Counted from the first letter of the stretch, positions 7,806 to 16,966 are shown. The stretch: DNA of 51,295 nt from Roseovarius sp. ZX-A-9 (GCF_028369135.1 NZ_JAPWHW010000024.1:1-51295); one strand, 5' to 3'. Numbers and translations: made by a program. The notes: a model not told the origin generated them from the letters alone.

Positions 7806-8192
7806 ATGAAAAACATCCTGATCATGGGATTGATATTGGCGTTGGCCGGATGCGGCGGCGTGCACAGATTCGAGTCCAAATCGAAGCGCGCGCCCAGTCG
7901 TGCCACACAACCCGCCCAAACGGTGCTGCCCACCCGCAAGCCGCGCGCCACAGGTCCGCTCAGCAAGGCCTGTCTGACATCCGACCGCAAGGCGCGTTCG
8001 CCGGAACTGTGCGGCTGCATTCAGGCAGTCGCCGACCAGACGCTTTCCGGCGCGCAGCAGCGCCGCGCCGTGACCTTCTACAGCGACCCGCAAAAGGCGC
8101 AGGACACCCGCATGTCCGACCGTGCCAGCAACGAAGTGTTCTGGGACGCCTATGTGGAATACAGCAAGCAGGCCCAGAGGATCTGCGGCTAA
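7806..8192 (+). CDS. Small lipoprotein, unknown function
   Basis: A 128-residue protein with a lipoprotein signal: MKNILIMGLILALAGC places the lipidated cysteine at residue 16. The next 40 residues are basic and proline-rich, followed by a compact domain with CLTSDRKARSPELCGCIQAVAD and a final cysteine near the C-terminus (QAQRICG). The cysteines suggest disulfide bonding in the periplasm. The ATG at 7806 is chosen because it starts the signal peptide; a longer frame upstream reads through non-coding sequence. No characterised family is recognised. Confidence 0.75.
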   Translation: MKNILIMGLILALAGCGGVHRFESKSKRAPSRATQPAQTVLPTRKPRATGPLSKACLTSDRKARSPELCGCIQAVADQTLSGAQQRRAVTFYSDPQKAQDTRMSDRASNEVFWDAYVEYSKQAQRICG

Positions 8193-8230
8193 GCGCGCAT
8201 GGCTCGGGCGCTCTTGAGCGCCCCGAACCG

Positions 8231-8926
8231 CTATTGTGCTGCGCTGTCGCCTTGGGCAAAGGCCGTGATCGCCCGCACCAGACAATCGAGCGTATCTGTC
8301 ACCGGGCCGTGTTCGCCGAGCGCATCGGTCATCAGGGACAGTTCGGTGCAGGCCACCAGCAGATGATCGGCCCCCTGCGCCCGCAACGCTGCACCGCAGG
8401 CGGCCAGCCGGGGGCGCAGCGTATCCGCCCCCTCGCCCGCCTTGACCGCGCGAATGATCGCCAGCAGCGCCGCCTCGTCCTGCAGCCACACAGGTGTCAG
8501 CCTGTGCGCGGCGAATGGTGCATCGAAAACGCCCGTGAGGCGCGTCGCCGGTGAGGCAAGCATGCCGATGCGCGTGGCACCTGCCGCCTGCAACGTCTCT
8601 GCCGACAGCGCCAGCATATCCAGAAAGGGCAGCGTGCTGGCCGCCCGCACGGTGTCTGCGTAGTGATGCGCGGTGTTGCACGGCATCGCCAGCGCAGCGG
8701 CTCCTGCGGCCTGCAGATCGCGCGCCATCTGGGCCAGAGCCGGGCCGGGGTCTGCCCCCTGCCCCTCGATCAGTGCGGCGATGCGGCTGGGCACCTGCGG
8801 ATTCTGATGCACGATGAGGGGGATGTGATCGGCGTCATCGCGCGCCTGCACCGCCCCCAGCACCTTTTGCATCAGCAGGATGGTGGCCTCTGGCCCCATC
8901 CCGCCCAAGATGCCGACCGGTCTCAC
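8231..8926 (-). CDS. Aspartate/glutamate racemase-family protein
   Basis: A 231-residue cofactor-independent racemase-fold protein. The start [11 protein letters not shown] is typical of aspartate racemase, and both catalytic cysteines are present: C83 in MPCNTAHH and C193 in VACTELSL. Such enzymes interconvert the L and D forms of acidic amino acids. Its start overlaps the stop of the CuyA-like gene by 4 bases, making it the third gene of a tight operon. In that context cysteate, a sulfonate analogue of aspartate, is a reasonable but untested substrate. Confidence 0.85.
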   Translation of the reverse strand: MRPVGILGGMGPEATILLMQKVLGAVQARDDADHIPLIVHQNPQVPSRIAALIEGQGADPGPALAQMARDLQAAGAAALAMPCNTAHHYADTVRAASTLPFLDMLALSAETLQAAGATRIGMLASPATRLTGVFDAPFAAHRLTPVWLQDEAALLAIIRAVKAGEGADTLRPRLAACGAALRAQGADHLLVACTELSLMTDALGEHGPVTDTLDCLVRAITAFAQGDSAAQ

Positions 8927-9927
8927 TTTGGCACGTCAAAGCAGTGGGTGTAGCCGGTCAGCCCGATGGCGCCGCCGGTATGCACGAAGACGATGTTCTC
9001 GCCCTTCTTGAAATGCCCCTTGCGGATCAGGTCAATCAGGCCCGCGCCCCCCTTGGCAGAATAGACCGGGTCGAGCAGGATCGCCTCGGTGCGGGCGAAT
9101 ATGTCGATGGCCTCCAGCGTGTCATCGCCGGGCATGCCGTAGCCGGGGCCGACATAATCGGTATTGGCCACAACGTCCTCGCGCGCGACCACGCCGGGGC
9201 AACCCAGTTTCTCGGCGGTTTTGACGGCCAGATTATAGACGTTCTCTTCCTGCTTGGCCTTGGGCGCGCGCACGCCGATGCCCAGCAGCGGGATGTTGGC
9301 ATTCATCGCTTTCAAACCTGTGATCAGCCCGGCCTGCGTGCCGGCACTGCCGGTGGCATGCACGATATGATCGACATTGAGGCCGGTGGTCACGAACTGG
9401 TTGAGCATTTCGAGCGCGCAGTTGACATAACCCAGTGCGCCCGTCGGGTTCGAGCCGCCACCGGGGATGGTATAGACCTTCTTGCCATCTGCCCGCATCT
9501 TGTCGGCTACGGCTTCCATCTCGGCGTTCATGTCCAGATCCGGGCCGCGATGCTCAATCGTGGCGCCGTGCAGATGGTCCAGCAGGACGTTGCCGTTATA
9601 TTTGTAGTTCTCGTGGTTATAGCCGGTCCGATCCTCCAGCAGGATGTGACAGGCAAGACCCAGCTTGGCCGCCGCCGCCGCCGTCTGGCGGGCGTGATTG
9701 GATTGGGTCGCGCCTTGGGTCATGACCATTTCCGCGCCCTGTGCCAGCGCCTCGGCCATCAGCCACTCCAGCTTGCGGGTCTTGTTGCCGCCGGTGCTGA
9801 GCCCCGTGCAATCATCGCGTTTGATCCATATCTCAGGCCCGCCCAACGCGGCGCTGAGGCGCGGCATATGCTCCAGCGGTGTGGGCAAATGCGCAAGGGA
9901 AACACGGGGAAATTTGGCGAGGTTCAT
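8923..9927 (-). CDS. cuyA: L-cysteate sulfo-lyase / D-cysteine desulfhydrase family PLP enzyme
   Basis: A 334-residue fold-type II PLP enzyme of the ACC deaminase/D-cysteine desulfhydrase family. The PLP lysine is K49 in STGGNKTRK; the motif [12 protein letters not shown] (about 70-81) and the glycine-rich phosphate loop [11 protein letters not shown] follow. In roseobacters this branch contains CuyA, which splits L-cysteate into pyruvate, sulfite and ammonia. Assignment to CuyA rather than a D-cysteine enzyme rests on the adjacent HpsN-like gene. The ribosome site AAAGGA overlaps the HpsN-like stop, 4 bases upstream. The substrate remains inferred. Confidence 0.75.
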   Translation of the reverse strand: MNLAKFPRVSLAHLPTPLEHMPRLSAALGGPEIWIKRDDCTGLSTGGNKTRKLEWLMAEALAQGAEMVMTQGATQSNHARQTAAAAAKLGLACHILLEDRTGYNHENYKYNGNVLLDHLHGATIEHRGPDLDMNAEMEAVADKMRADGKKVYTIPGGGSNPTGALGYVNCALEMLNQFVTTGLNVDHIVHATGSAGTQAGLITGLKAMNANIPLLGIGVRAPKAKQEENVYNLAVKTAEKLGCPGVVAREDVVANTDYVGPGYGMPGDDTLEAIDIFARTEAILLDPVYSAKGGAGLIDLIRKGHFKKGENIVFVHTGGAIGLTGYTHCFDVPK

Positions 9928-9931
9928 ATGG

Positions 9932-11236
9932 TCATCCTTTCAAAGTCATTGTTCTTGGCACTTCCACACCCGCGCCGCGCCGCAGATCGGCAGAGCGGGC
10001 ATGCCCCTCCATTCGTTCCGCGCGGCTGATACTGGCCGTGACCCGCGCCAGATCGTCCAGAACCGGGCCGGTGACGCGCTGCCAGGTGACCGTCTTGAGA
10101 AACTTGTGCACCGACAGGCCCCCCGTATAACGCGCCGCGCCGCTGGTGGGTAGAACGTGGTTTGGCCCGGCCGCCTTGTCACCGAATGCGACCGTAGTAC
10201 CCGCGCCCAGAAAGAGCGACCCATAAGCCAGCAACCGCGCCCGCCACCAGTCAGGATCGGCGGCCTGCACATGCAGATGCTCGGGCGCGCGGCTGTCGGC
10301 ATGGCGTGCCATCTCTTCGCGGTCGGAGCACAGAACCACCTCGCCCAGATCGGCCCAAGCCTGACGGGCGGCACTTCGGTTCGGCTCCGGCAGATCGGCG
10401 ATCACGCCGGGAATGCGCTCCAGCACAGCTTCGGCCAGCGGGCGGTGGGTGGTGGCCAGCCAGACCGGGCTGTTGCCGCCATGCTCGGCCTGCCCGACAA
10501 GGTCCATCGCAACGAGGTCCGCATCGGCGGTCTCGTCAGCCAGTATCAGGCTGTCGGTCGGCCCGGCGAACATGTCGATCCCGATCGGGCCGAACAGCTG
10601 CCGCTTGGCCTCGGCCACATAGGCATTGCCCGGCCCCACGAGGATATCCGCGGCGGGCGCACCAAACAGGCCGAACGCCATCGCCGCCACGCCCTGCACC
10701 CCGCCAATGGTCAGGATGCGTGTGGCACCGGCCAGATCCATTGCGTACAGCATCGCGTCGGGAATCCCCTCTGCGCCGTTGGGCGGCGAACAGGCGGTGA
10801 TATCCGGCACGCCGGCCTCGCGGGCGGTGGCGATGCTCATCAAGGCGCTGGCGATATGGGTATAGCGCCCACCCGGTACATAGCAGCCCGCCGCCTGCAG
10901 CGGGATCTGCTTTTGCCCCGCGATCAGGCCGGGGCGCAGCTCGATCTCCATGTCCTGCGCGGTGGCCCGCTGTGCGGCGGCAAAGCGGCTGATATTGTCA
11001 TGCGCCCAGGCGATATCGTCTTTCAGCGCCTGCGGCACCCGCGCGGTGGCGGCGGCGATCTCGGCGCGCGTCACCATGATCTCGCCCTGCCAGCCGTCGA
11101 GGCTGCGGGCATATTCAAGCGCCACCTGCGCACCGCCGGTGCGCAGCCGCGCAAGCATGATCGAAACGGTATCGCCGATCTCTGCCGCCGTGCGGGGCGG
11201 TTCGCCGGGGGCGGCTTTGAGCACTGTAATCGTCAT
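9932..11236 (-). CDS. hpsN: HpsN-like sulfopropanediol dehydrogenase (histidinol dehydrogenase family)
   Basis: A 434-residue zinc-dependent NAD dehydrogenase with the HisD fold. Family landmarks include [43 protein letters not shown] and the C-terminal [23 protein letters not shown]. The TDSLIL and GGLSVHKF variants look like HpsN, which oxidises (R)-2,3-dihydroxypropane-1-sulfonate to sulfolactate, rather than the histidine-pathway enzyme, and no his genes lie nearby. The start at 11236 follows an AAGGAGG site. It is the first gene of an operon with CuyA-like and racemase genes. HisD remains the alternative. Confidence 0.7.
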   Translation of the reverse strand: MTITVLKAAPGEPPRTAAEIGDTVSIMLARLRTGGAQVALEYARSLDGWQGEIMVTRAEIAAATARVPQALKDDIAWAHDNISRFAAAQRATAQDMEIELRPGLIAGQKQIPLQAAGCYVPGGRYTHIASALMSIATAREAGVPDITACSPPNGAEGIPDAMLYAMDLAGATRILTIGGVQGVAAMAFGLFGAPAADILVGPGNAYVAEAKRQLFGPIGIDMFAGPTDSLILADETADADLVAMDLVGQAEHGGNSPVWLATTHRPLAEAVLERIPGVIADLPEPNRSAARQAWADLGEVVLCSDREEMARHADSRAPEHLHVQAADPDWWRARLLAYGSLFLGAGTTVAFGDKAAGPNHVLPTSGAARYTGGLSVHKFLKTVTWQRVTGPVLDDLARVTASISRAERMEGHARSADLRRGAGVEVPRTMTLKG

Positions 11237-11336
11237 GGGCGGGCCTCCTTGTCCTTCAGTCCTGCGCCGGACTCCGCCGTCGCGCAAGGCTCGCACGCCT
11301 TCCGGCTTCGGCTTTTTCAAACGTCGAAAACATCAG

Positions 11337-11351
11337 TTCGGAATTCCCGAA
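11337..11351. promoter_or_regulatory. Short palindrome upstream of the sulfonate operon
   Basis: TTCGGAATTCCCGAA is symmetrical apart from one base pair near the centre and lies about 100 bases upstream of the HpsN-like start. It could be an operator; no regulator gene is adjacent. Confidence 0.3.
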
Positions 11352-11417
11352 ATGTCTGTGGGTGCAAAGGTCTTGAAATATGCGACGCGGCGACGGCGGC
11401 CTGCGCACTGATCGCTG

Positions 11418-11855
11418 TCAGAGCGCGGCGCGTAGCCCCTTGATGCAGGTTTCGATCAGATCAAGCGCCGCGTCGAAATCGCGGGTGAAATAGGGATCGG
11501 GCACGTGATCCGCGCCGGTGTCGGGCGCGAATCCGGTCAGCAGCCGGACCGGGGCGCCGCCCTGTCCGGGCCGCAGCGCTTCGAGCGCCGCGTGATTGTC
11601 CGCATCCATCGCCACGATCAGATCGAACTGCGCGAAATCCGCGCCGGTGACCTGACGTGCGCGCAGCCCGCTCAGGTCATAGCCGCGCGCCCGCGCCGCC
11701 GCCTGCATCGGCGCATAGGGCGGCTCGCCCACATGCCAGTTGCCGGTGCCGGCGCTGTCCACCGTGACCCCGGGCAGCAGCGCCCGGGCCACAGCCTCGG
11801 CGGTGGGGGACCGGCAGATATTGCCGAGACAGACAAATAGGATACGGTTGGCCAT
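11418..11855 (-). CDS. Low-molecular-weight protein tyrosine phosphatase
   Basis: A 145-residue cytoplasmic phosphatase. The signature loop VCLGNICRSPTAE is at residues 8-20, giving nucleophile C9 and R15, and the acid loop is DPYFTRDFD near residue 118. The start at 11855 keeps the signature at the usual distance from the N-terminus. Its start codon is only 22 bases from the divergent sirtuin start, so each gene's promoter must overlap the other's 5' end. The substrate is unknown, and no exopolysaccharide kinase gene is near. Confidence 0.9.
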   Translation of the reverse strand: MANRILFVCLGNICRSPTAEAVARALLPGVTVDSAGTGNWHVGEPPYAPMQAAARARGYDLSGLRARQVTGADFAQFDLIVAMDADNHAALEALRPGQGGAPVRLLTGFAPDTGADHVPDPYFTRDFDAALDLIETCIKGLRAAL

Positions 11856-11877
11856 GTCCCGAAGTGTAGAGCATGCC

Positions 11878-12576
11878 ATGGCCCCCGAAAAGATCGTGAT
11901 TCTCACTGGCGCAGGCATTTCCGCCGAAAGCGGGCTCAGCACCTTTCGCGACGCAGACGGGCTGTGGGCCCAGCACCGGATCGAGGATGTCGCGACGCCG
12001 GAGGCATTTCAGCGCGATCCCGCCCGCGTGCACGCCTTCTACAATGCCCGCCGCGCAAAGGCCGCGGAGGTCATGCCGAATGCCGCACATCACGCGCTGG
12101 TGCGGCTGGAGGCCGAGCACCCGGGCGCGGTGCTGATCATCACCCAGAATGTCGATGACCTGCATGCGCGCGCGGGCAGCCGCAATCTGGTGCACATGCA
12201 TGGCCGCCTCATGGGCGCGCTCTGCCACGCCTGTGGCCACCGCTGGCCGGCACCGCCGGAAATGCACGCCACCGATCCCTGCCCGGCCTGCAGCGCGGCG
12301 CAGACCCGGCCCGATATCGTCTGGTTCGGTGAAACGCCCTATGGTGCCGAGGTGATCGACCCTGCGCTGGCAGCCGCCGATATCTTTGCCGCCATCGGCA
12401 CGTCGGGCAACGTATATCCCGCAGCCGCCTATGCGCAGCACGCCGCGCGACTGGGCGCGCGGACGGTGCAGATCAACCTGGAGCCCGCCAGCAACGCCCG
12501 CGATTTCGACGAAAGCCATATCGGCCCCGCAACGGAGCTGGTGCCAAAGTGGGTCGAGAGCATTTTGAATCGGTGA
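11878..12576 (+). CDS. cobB: NAD-dependent protein deacylase (sirtuin, CobB type)
   Basis: A 232-residue sirtuin. NAD-binding motifs are GAGISAESG (11-19) and TQNVDDLH (89-96); the catalytic histidine is H108 in HMHGR; zinc ligands are C116, C119, C135 and C138. Y55 and R58 form the YxxR pair that in class III sirtuins favours succinyl and malonyl lysine, so desuccinylase activity is likely. The ATG at 11878 is used because the frame upstream runs into the divergent phosphatase gene. It probably couples NAD status to acylation of metabolic enzymes. Confidence 0.9.
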   Translation: MAPEKIVILTGAGISAESGLSTFRDADGLWAQHRIEDVATPEAFQRDPARVHAFYNARRAKAAEVMPNAAHHALVRLEAEHPGAVLIITQNVDDLHARAGSRNLVHMHGRLMGALCHACGHRWPAPPEMHATDPCPACSAAQTRPDIVWFGETPYGAEVIDPALAAADIFAAIGTSGNVYPAAAYAQHAARLGARTVQINLEPASNARDFDESHIGPATELVPKWVESILNR

Positions 12577-12591
12577 CCTGCGCAAACGGAA

Positions 12592-12620
12592 ACAGCCCCG
12601 CCGGTTTCCGGCAGGGCTGT
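12592..12620. terminator. Hairpin between the convergent sirtuin and rpmB genes
   Basis: ACAGCCC with GCCGG pairs with CCGGC and GGGCTGT around a TTT loop and one mismatch. The stem is followed by AAAAA on the plus strand and by TTTCC on the minus strand, so it more probably serves rpmB, with possible use by both genes. Confidence 0.6.
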
Positions 12621-12645
12621 AAAAATCTTGTCCGTATGGATCGAA

Positions 12646-12951
12646 TCAGGCGTCGAGAGCTGCCGCGGCATTCTTGCCGATCTTGGCGATCTCTTTTTTC
12701 ACCTTCAGCGCGGAGGGCGACAGTTCAACGTCTTTCGCCTTGGCCAAAAACGCGTCCAACCCTCCACGGTGGTCGACACTGCGCAAAGCTGCGGCACTGA
12801 TGCGCAGTTTGATACCGCGGCCAAGGGCCTCGGATTGCAGCGTGACGTCGTTCAGGTTCGGCAGGTACCGACGCTTGGTTTTGTTGTTGGCGTGGCTAGA
12901 GTTATTGCCAACCATCGGGCCTTTTCCAGTCAGTTCGCAGCGGCGCGACAT
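12646..12951 (-). CDS. rpmB: 50S ribosomal protein L28
   Basis: A 101-residue ribosomal protein, slightly longer than the enterobacterial form, as is normal in alphaproteobacteria. It begins [28 protein letters not shown], the L28 signature, and continues with [10 protein letters not shown] and [13 protein letters not shown]. It binds 23S rRNA near the tRNA exit region. The gene stands alone rather than with rpmG, and a hairpin follows its stop. Confidence 0.97.
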   Translation of the reverse strand: MSRRCELTGKGPMVGNNSSHANNKTKRRYLPNLNDVTLQSEALGRGIKLRISAAALRSVDHRGGLDAFLAKAKDVELSPSALKVKKEIAKIGKNAAAALDA

Positions 12952-13101
12952 GGGATCATCCTCATCTTTTCATGAGGGCCTTGGCGGCCCGTCTCAAAAC
13001 AAACGAACGCCGCCCCAGGCAGCGTTCCGAATTCCGTTGGCGGTGGATAGGCGGAATCAGTGGGGGCGTCAAGGGGCGCGGCGCGGAAATGGCAAGGCTT
13101 C

Positions 13102-14940
13102 TCACTCTGGCACCGCATCCCCCAGGAAACCACCCGACTGGCGCGCCCAGAGCGCGGCATAGGTGCCACCGCGCGCCAGAAGCTCGTCATGAGTGCCATC
13201 CTCGATGATGGATCCGGCCTCCATCACCACGATTCGGTCCATCTGCGCGATGGTGCTCAGGCGGTGGGCAATGGCGATGACGGTCTTGCCCTGCATCAGG
13301 TCAAAGAGCGTGTCCTGTATCGCCGCCTCCACCTCGCTGTCCAGCGCCGATGTCGCCTCGTCCAGCACCAGGATCGGCGCATCCTTGAGGATCACCCGCG
13401 CGATCGAGACACGCTGGCGCTGGCCGCCGCTGAGTTTCACGCCGCGCTCGCCCACCTGCGCGTCATAGCCGGTGCGCCCCTCGGAATCGCGCAAGTCCAT
13501 GATGAAATCATGCGCCTCGGCCTGTTTGGCGGCCGCAACCATTGCCGCCTCATCCGCATGTGCCGCGCCATAGAGGATATTGGCGCGAATCGAACGGTGC
13601 AGCAGCGCGCTGTCCTGGCTGACCATGCCGATCGCCTGACGCAGCGAGGTCTGGCGGACGCGGGCGACGTCCTGCCCGTCGATCAGGATCTGCCCTGCTT
13701 CGGCGTCGCGCATCCGCAGCAGCAGGTTCACGAGGCTCGACTTGCCCGCGCCGGACCGCCCGACGAGGCCCACTTTCTGCCCCGGTGCGATCACCAGATC
13801 GACCCCGTTCAGCCCGCCATGGCCGCGCCCGTAGTGGTGGGTCACGCCGCGAAGCTCGATCCGTGCCTCGCGCACCTGCAGATTTGGCGCGTCCGGCACG
13901 TCCACCACGTCATGCGGCACCGCAACAGAGCGCAGCCCTTCGCGGATCACGCCCGCATGTTCAAACAACCGAATGACAACCCACATGATCCAGCCTGACA
14001 TGCCGTTCAGCCGGATGGTCAGCGCGGTGGCGGCGGCCACCTCGCCCACGCTGACCTCGCCTTTTGACCAGAGCCAGATCGCCGGTGTCAGCATCCCGAC
14101 GATGAGCAATCCGTTGATGATGTTCAGGCCAAGGCTGAGTTCGGTCATCAGCCGCAGGAAGCGCTGGAAACGCAGCCGCAATCGGCGCATCGCCGAGAGC
14201 ACGTAGCGTTCTTCGGTGTCGTCGTCGGCGAAAAGCTTGATCGTTTCGATATTGGCATAGGCATCCACCACCCGCGCCGTCACGGTCGAGCGGGCATCGG
14301 ACCATTTTTCTGACGCCACCGCGACGCGACGCGCGATGTAGCGGACATAAAGCGCGAAGATCAGCGCCCAGAGCAGCAGCGGCACCGACAGGATCGGATC
14401 GACCCCGGCCAGAATGACAGCAGCGCCCAGCACGTAGGTCAGCGAATACCACACGCCCTCGAACGCCATGTAAGTGCCGTCCTCGACTGCCTCGCCCAGT
14501 TGCATCACCCGGTTGCTCAGCCGCCCGGCAAACTCGTTCTGGAAAAACCCAGAGCTTTGCCCCAGCAGATGTTTGTGCGCGCGCCATCGGACCTGTTCTT
14601 GCATGTTGGAGGCCAGCATCTGCTCCAGCAGCAGATGGTTGAAGGCGATCATCACCGGCCGCAGCGTCAGGATGAACACCGCCGCCACGATCAGCTCGCC
14701 CCCGTGCCGCGCCATCAGCCCGCCCGGCTCGGTCGCGCCCAGCAGGTCGATCACACGGCCCGAGTAGAAGATCAGCCCGGTCTCGACCAAGGCCACGACA
14801 ATGCCGCTGATGGCCAGCACCAGCATCCATTTGCGGAACGGTCGATAGTGGGATTTCAGATAGGCCCAGAGCGTTGCGGGCGGGGTTGCATCGTCAAAGG
14901 ATGCAAACGGATCGACAAGGTTTTCGAATTTCCTGAACAT
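13102..14940 (-). CDS. ABC exporter, fused membrane and ATPase domains
   Basis: A 612-residue type I ABC exporter half-transporter, which would act as a dimer. The membrane domain (about 35-340) has six helices, starting with MLVLAISGIVVALVETGLIF. The ATPase domain has Walker A GRSGAGKSS (about 397-405), signature LSGGQRQR (about 503) and Walker B LVLDEATSALD. The long loop and overall pattern resemble MsbA/multidrug types; the substrate cannot be told from the sequence. A 10-codon open frame and hairpin lie in its 5' leader region. Confidence 0.9.
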   Translation of the reverse strand: MFRKFENLVDPFASFDDATPPATLWAYLKSHYRPFRKWMLVLAISGIVVALVETGLIFYSGRVIDLLGATEPGGLMARHGGELIVAAVFILTLRPVMIAFNHLLLEQMLASNMQEQVRWRAHKHLLGQSSGFFQNEFAGRLSNRVMQLGEAVEDGTYMAFEGVWYSLTYVLGAAVILAGVDPILSVPLLLWALIFALYVRYIARRVAVASEKWSDARSTVTARVVDAYANIETIKLFADDDTEERYVLSAMRRLRLRFQRFLRLMTELSLGLNIINGLLIVGMLTPAIWLWSKGEVSVGEVAAATALTIRLNGMSGWIMWVVIRLFEHAGVIREGLRSVAVPHDVVDVPDAPNLQVREARIELRGVTHHYGRGHGGLNGVDLVIAPGQKVGLVGRSGAGKSSLVNLLLRMRDAEAGQILIDGQDVARVRQTSLRQAIGMVSQDSALLHRSIRANILYGAAHADEAAMVAAAKQAEAHDFIMDLRDSEGRTGYDAQVGERGVKLSGGQRQRVSIARVILKDAPILVLDEATSALDSEVEAAIQDTLFDLMQGKTVIAIAHRLSTIAQMDRIVVMEAGSIIEDGTHDELLARGGTYAALWARQSGGFLGDAVPE

Positions 14941-14999
14941 GACGGACGCCTGAAATTAGCGTTGAAAATAGACACTCTACGTGCGTGGGGCGGTGCCGG

Positions 15000-15027
15000 G
15001 GCAGCCGCCGCAAAAGGACTGGCTGCC
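15000..15027 (-). promoter_or_regulatory. Hairpin between the short open frame and the ABC exporter gene
   Basis: Arms GGCAGCC and GGCTGCC make a 7-bp stem with a 14-base loop, starting right after the stop codon of the 10-codon frame and 60 bases before the exporter start. The arrangement is that of a possible attenuator. Confidence 0.3.
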
Positions 15028-15060
15028 TCAGATGGCGCGGTTCCAGATCCCTTTGTACAT
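15028..15060 (-). CDS. Possible 10-residue leader peptide
   Basis: An ATG preceded by GGAGG at ideal spacing opens the frame MYKGIWNRAI, which ends at TGA 10 codons later. The strong ribosome site is the main argument, because chance frames of this length rarely have one. It lies between meaB and the ABC exporter gene, on the exporter's strand. I do not recognise the peptide. A real peptide, a leader controlling the exporter, or coincidence are all open. Confidence 0.35.
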   Translation of the reverse strand: MYKGIWNRAI

Positions 15061-15134
15061 AGAGCATCCTCCGTCGGTTCGTGCGCACAAACGGCGCAAT
15101 GCTGCCCAAGTCGTAGCGTAGGCGGCCGGTTCTG

Positions 15135-16118
15135 TCACGCCTGCCCGCCGCCGATCTGCGCCAGAAGTTGCGCGGCGGCCACAGACGGCGTGAGGCGCCC
15201 TTCGGCCACCTGCCCGCCCAGCGACTGCAGGGCGGCGCGGGCGTCATCCGTGCGCAGTTGCGCCAGCAGGCCCTGGCGTACTTCCTCTTCGAACCAGTAG
15301 CGCGCCTGGGCGGCGCGGCGTGCGGTCCAATGGCCATTGGCGCGCCGCCATTCGGTCAATGCCTGCATCTCGTCCCACAGCTTGCGAAATCCGGTCTCCT
15401 CCAGCGCCGACACCATCAGCGCCTTGGGAAAACCTTCGGGGTCTTGCGGCCGTTTGCGCAGCAGACGCAGCGCGCCGGAATAGTCCGAGCAGGTGCGCGT
15501 GGCGGCAGATTTCAGATCGCCGTCGGCCTTGTTGATCACGATCAGGTCGGCAATCTCCATGATGCCGCGTTTCACGCCCTGCAATTCATCGCCGCCCGCA
15601 GGTGCCAGCAGCAGCAAGAACAGGTCCGACATCTCGGCCACCACGGTTTCGGACTGGCCGACGCCGACCGTCTCAATCAACACCACGTCGAATCCTGCCG
15701 CCTCGCAGAGCGCCACCGCCTCGCGGCTGCGACGGGCGACGCCGCCCAGATGTGTCTGGCTGGGCGACGGGCGGATGAAGGCGTTGGGATCACGGCTCAG
15801 CCGTTCCATCCGCGTCTTGTCGCCGAGGATCGAGCCGCCCGAGCGTGCCGAACTGGGATCGACAGCCAGCACCGCGACCCGCAGGCCATCCCCGGTCAGC
15901 ATTCCGCCGAACCCTTCGATAAAGGTGGATTTGCCCACCCCCGGCGTGCCCGACAAGCCGATGCGCAGCGCCTCGCGCCCGCCCGTACGCAACCGTTCCA
16001 GCAAGGCGGCGGCCTGATCGCGGTGATCGGCGCGGCTGCTTTCGACCAGCGTGATGGCACGGGCCAATGCGCGCCGGTCACCTTTTGCTATCCTGTCTGC
16101 GAGTTCCGAGATATCCAT
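15135..16118 (-). CDS. meaB: MeaB, GTPase chaperone of methylmalonyl-CoA mutase
   Basis: A 327-residue G3E-type P-loop GTPase (ArgK/MeaB). Walker A is GTPGVGKST (57-65); the family motifs VDPSSARSGGSILGDKTRM and ETVGVGQSE follow, with NKAD as the guanine-specificity motif. MeaB gates cobalamin loading and protects methylmalonyl-CoA mutase. The mutase is not in the window, but methylmalonyl-CoA epimerase lies at 36.2 kb. The start at 16118 gives the family length; upstream frame sequence is unsupported. Confidence 0.94.
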   Translation of the reverse strand: MDISELADRIAKGDRRALARAITLVESSRADHRDQAAALLERLRTGGREALRIGLSGTPGVGKSTFIEGFGGMLTGDGLRVAVLAVDPSSARSGGSILGDKTRMERLSRDPNAFIRPSPSQTHLGGVARRSREAVALCEAAGFDVVLIETVGVGQSETVVAEMSDLFLLLLAPAGGDELQGVKRGIMEIADLIVINKADGDLKSAATRTCSDYSGALRLLRKRPQDPEGFPKALMVSALEETGFRKLWDEMQALTEWRRANGHWTARRAAQARYWFEEEVRQGLLAQLRTDDARAALQSLGGQVAEGRLTPSVAAAQLLAQIGGGQA

Positions 16119-16221
16119 GCCTGTCCGCCGGTTGGTCCTGAGCCATCTTTGGCTTACATGCCTTCTGAGGCGGGGCTTTGTCCAGACCGTCCCGCCCCGG
16201 ACACCAGCCAAGAGGTAGGCA

Positions 16222-16959
16222 ATGCGCATCATCACGGGATTGATCGGACTGGCCGCACTCTGCGTCGCCGGGTTGGCGGCCGCCGGTTCGCCTGCGGATG
16301 GCACCACCGCCGCGCGCTTTGATGTGCGCCTGATCGGCGTGAAGCTGGGCGAGATGACGCTGGCCGGGCGGATTGATGGTGGCGACTACATGGTGCAGTC
16401 CACCTTTTCCACTCGCGGTATCGTCGGCGCGGTGGCGCGTGCGGGGTTTGACCTGACGGCGCGCGGGCGGGTGACAGCCACCGGTTTCATCCCCGAACAC
16501 TACAACGAGAGCATCGACACCGGCCGGCGCGCGTCATCGGCCCGGCTGCGCTATCGCGGCGGCGTGCCGCGCATCATCGGCGGCACATTGGCGACGGCGG
16601 TGCCCGATCCGGGCGAAGTGCCGCTTGATCCCGCGCGCGAGGGCGGCACGCTTGATCCGCTCACGGCGGTCTTTGCGGTGCTGCACGACCAGCCTGCCGC
16701 GACCCTGTGCCAGACGGATGTCACGATCTTTGACGGCGCGCGGCGCTCGCGCATCACGATGACGGGGCGCGCCGAGGCGGGGGACGAGGTGATCTGCAGC
16801 GGCAGCTATCGCCGTCTTGCCGGGTTCTCGGCCAGCGAGCTGAAGCGCCAGACCGTCTATCCCTTCAGCGTGCGCTACAGCCCCGGTGGCGGCCGGATGC
16901 AGGCCCGGCAGGTCACGGTGCGCACCACCTATGGAAAAGCCGAGCTTTTGCGCCGATAA
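16222..16959 (+). CDS. DUF3108 periplasmic protein
   Basis: A 245-residue protein with a cleavable signal peptide (MRIITGLIGLAALCVAGLAAAGS, cut near residue 22). The rest is a single predicted beta-rich domain that starts ARFDVRLIGVKLGEMTLAGRI and matches DUF3108. Two cysteines (about 156 and 192) may pair. No enzyme activity is known for this family. It is followed after 7 bases by hrpB on the same strand, so they probably share a transcript, though a functional link is not evident. Confidence 0.8.
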   Translation: MRIITGLIGLAALCVAGLAAAGSPADGTTAARFDVRLIGVKLGEMTLAGRIDGGDYMVQSTFSTRGIVGAVARAGFDLTARGRVTATGFIPEHYNESIDTGRRASSARLRYRGGVPRIIGGTLATAVPDPGEVPLDPAREGGTLDPLTAVFAVLHDQPAATLCQTDVTIFDGARRSRITMTGRAEAGDEVICSGSYRRLAGFSASELKRQTVYPFSVRYSPGGGRMQARQVTVRTTYGKAELLRR

Positions 16960-16966
16960 CGCTGGC

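Noticed and set aside
9932..11236. Histidinol dehydrogenase of histidine synthesis
   Set aside because: The HisD fold is clear, but the sequence variants and the CuyA-like neighbour favour HpsN; no histidine genes are near. The alternative is kept at lower weight.
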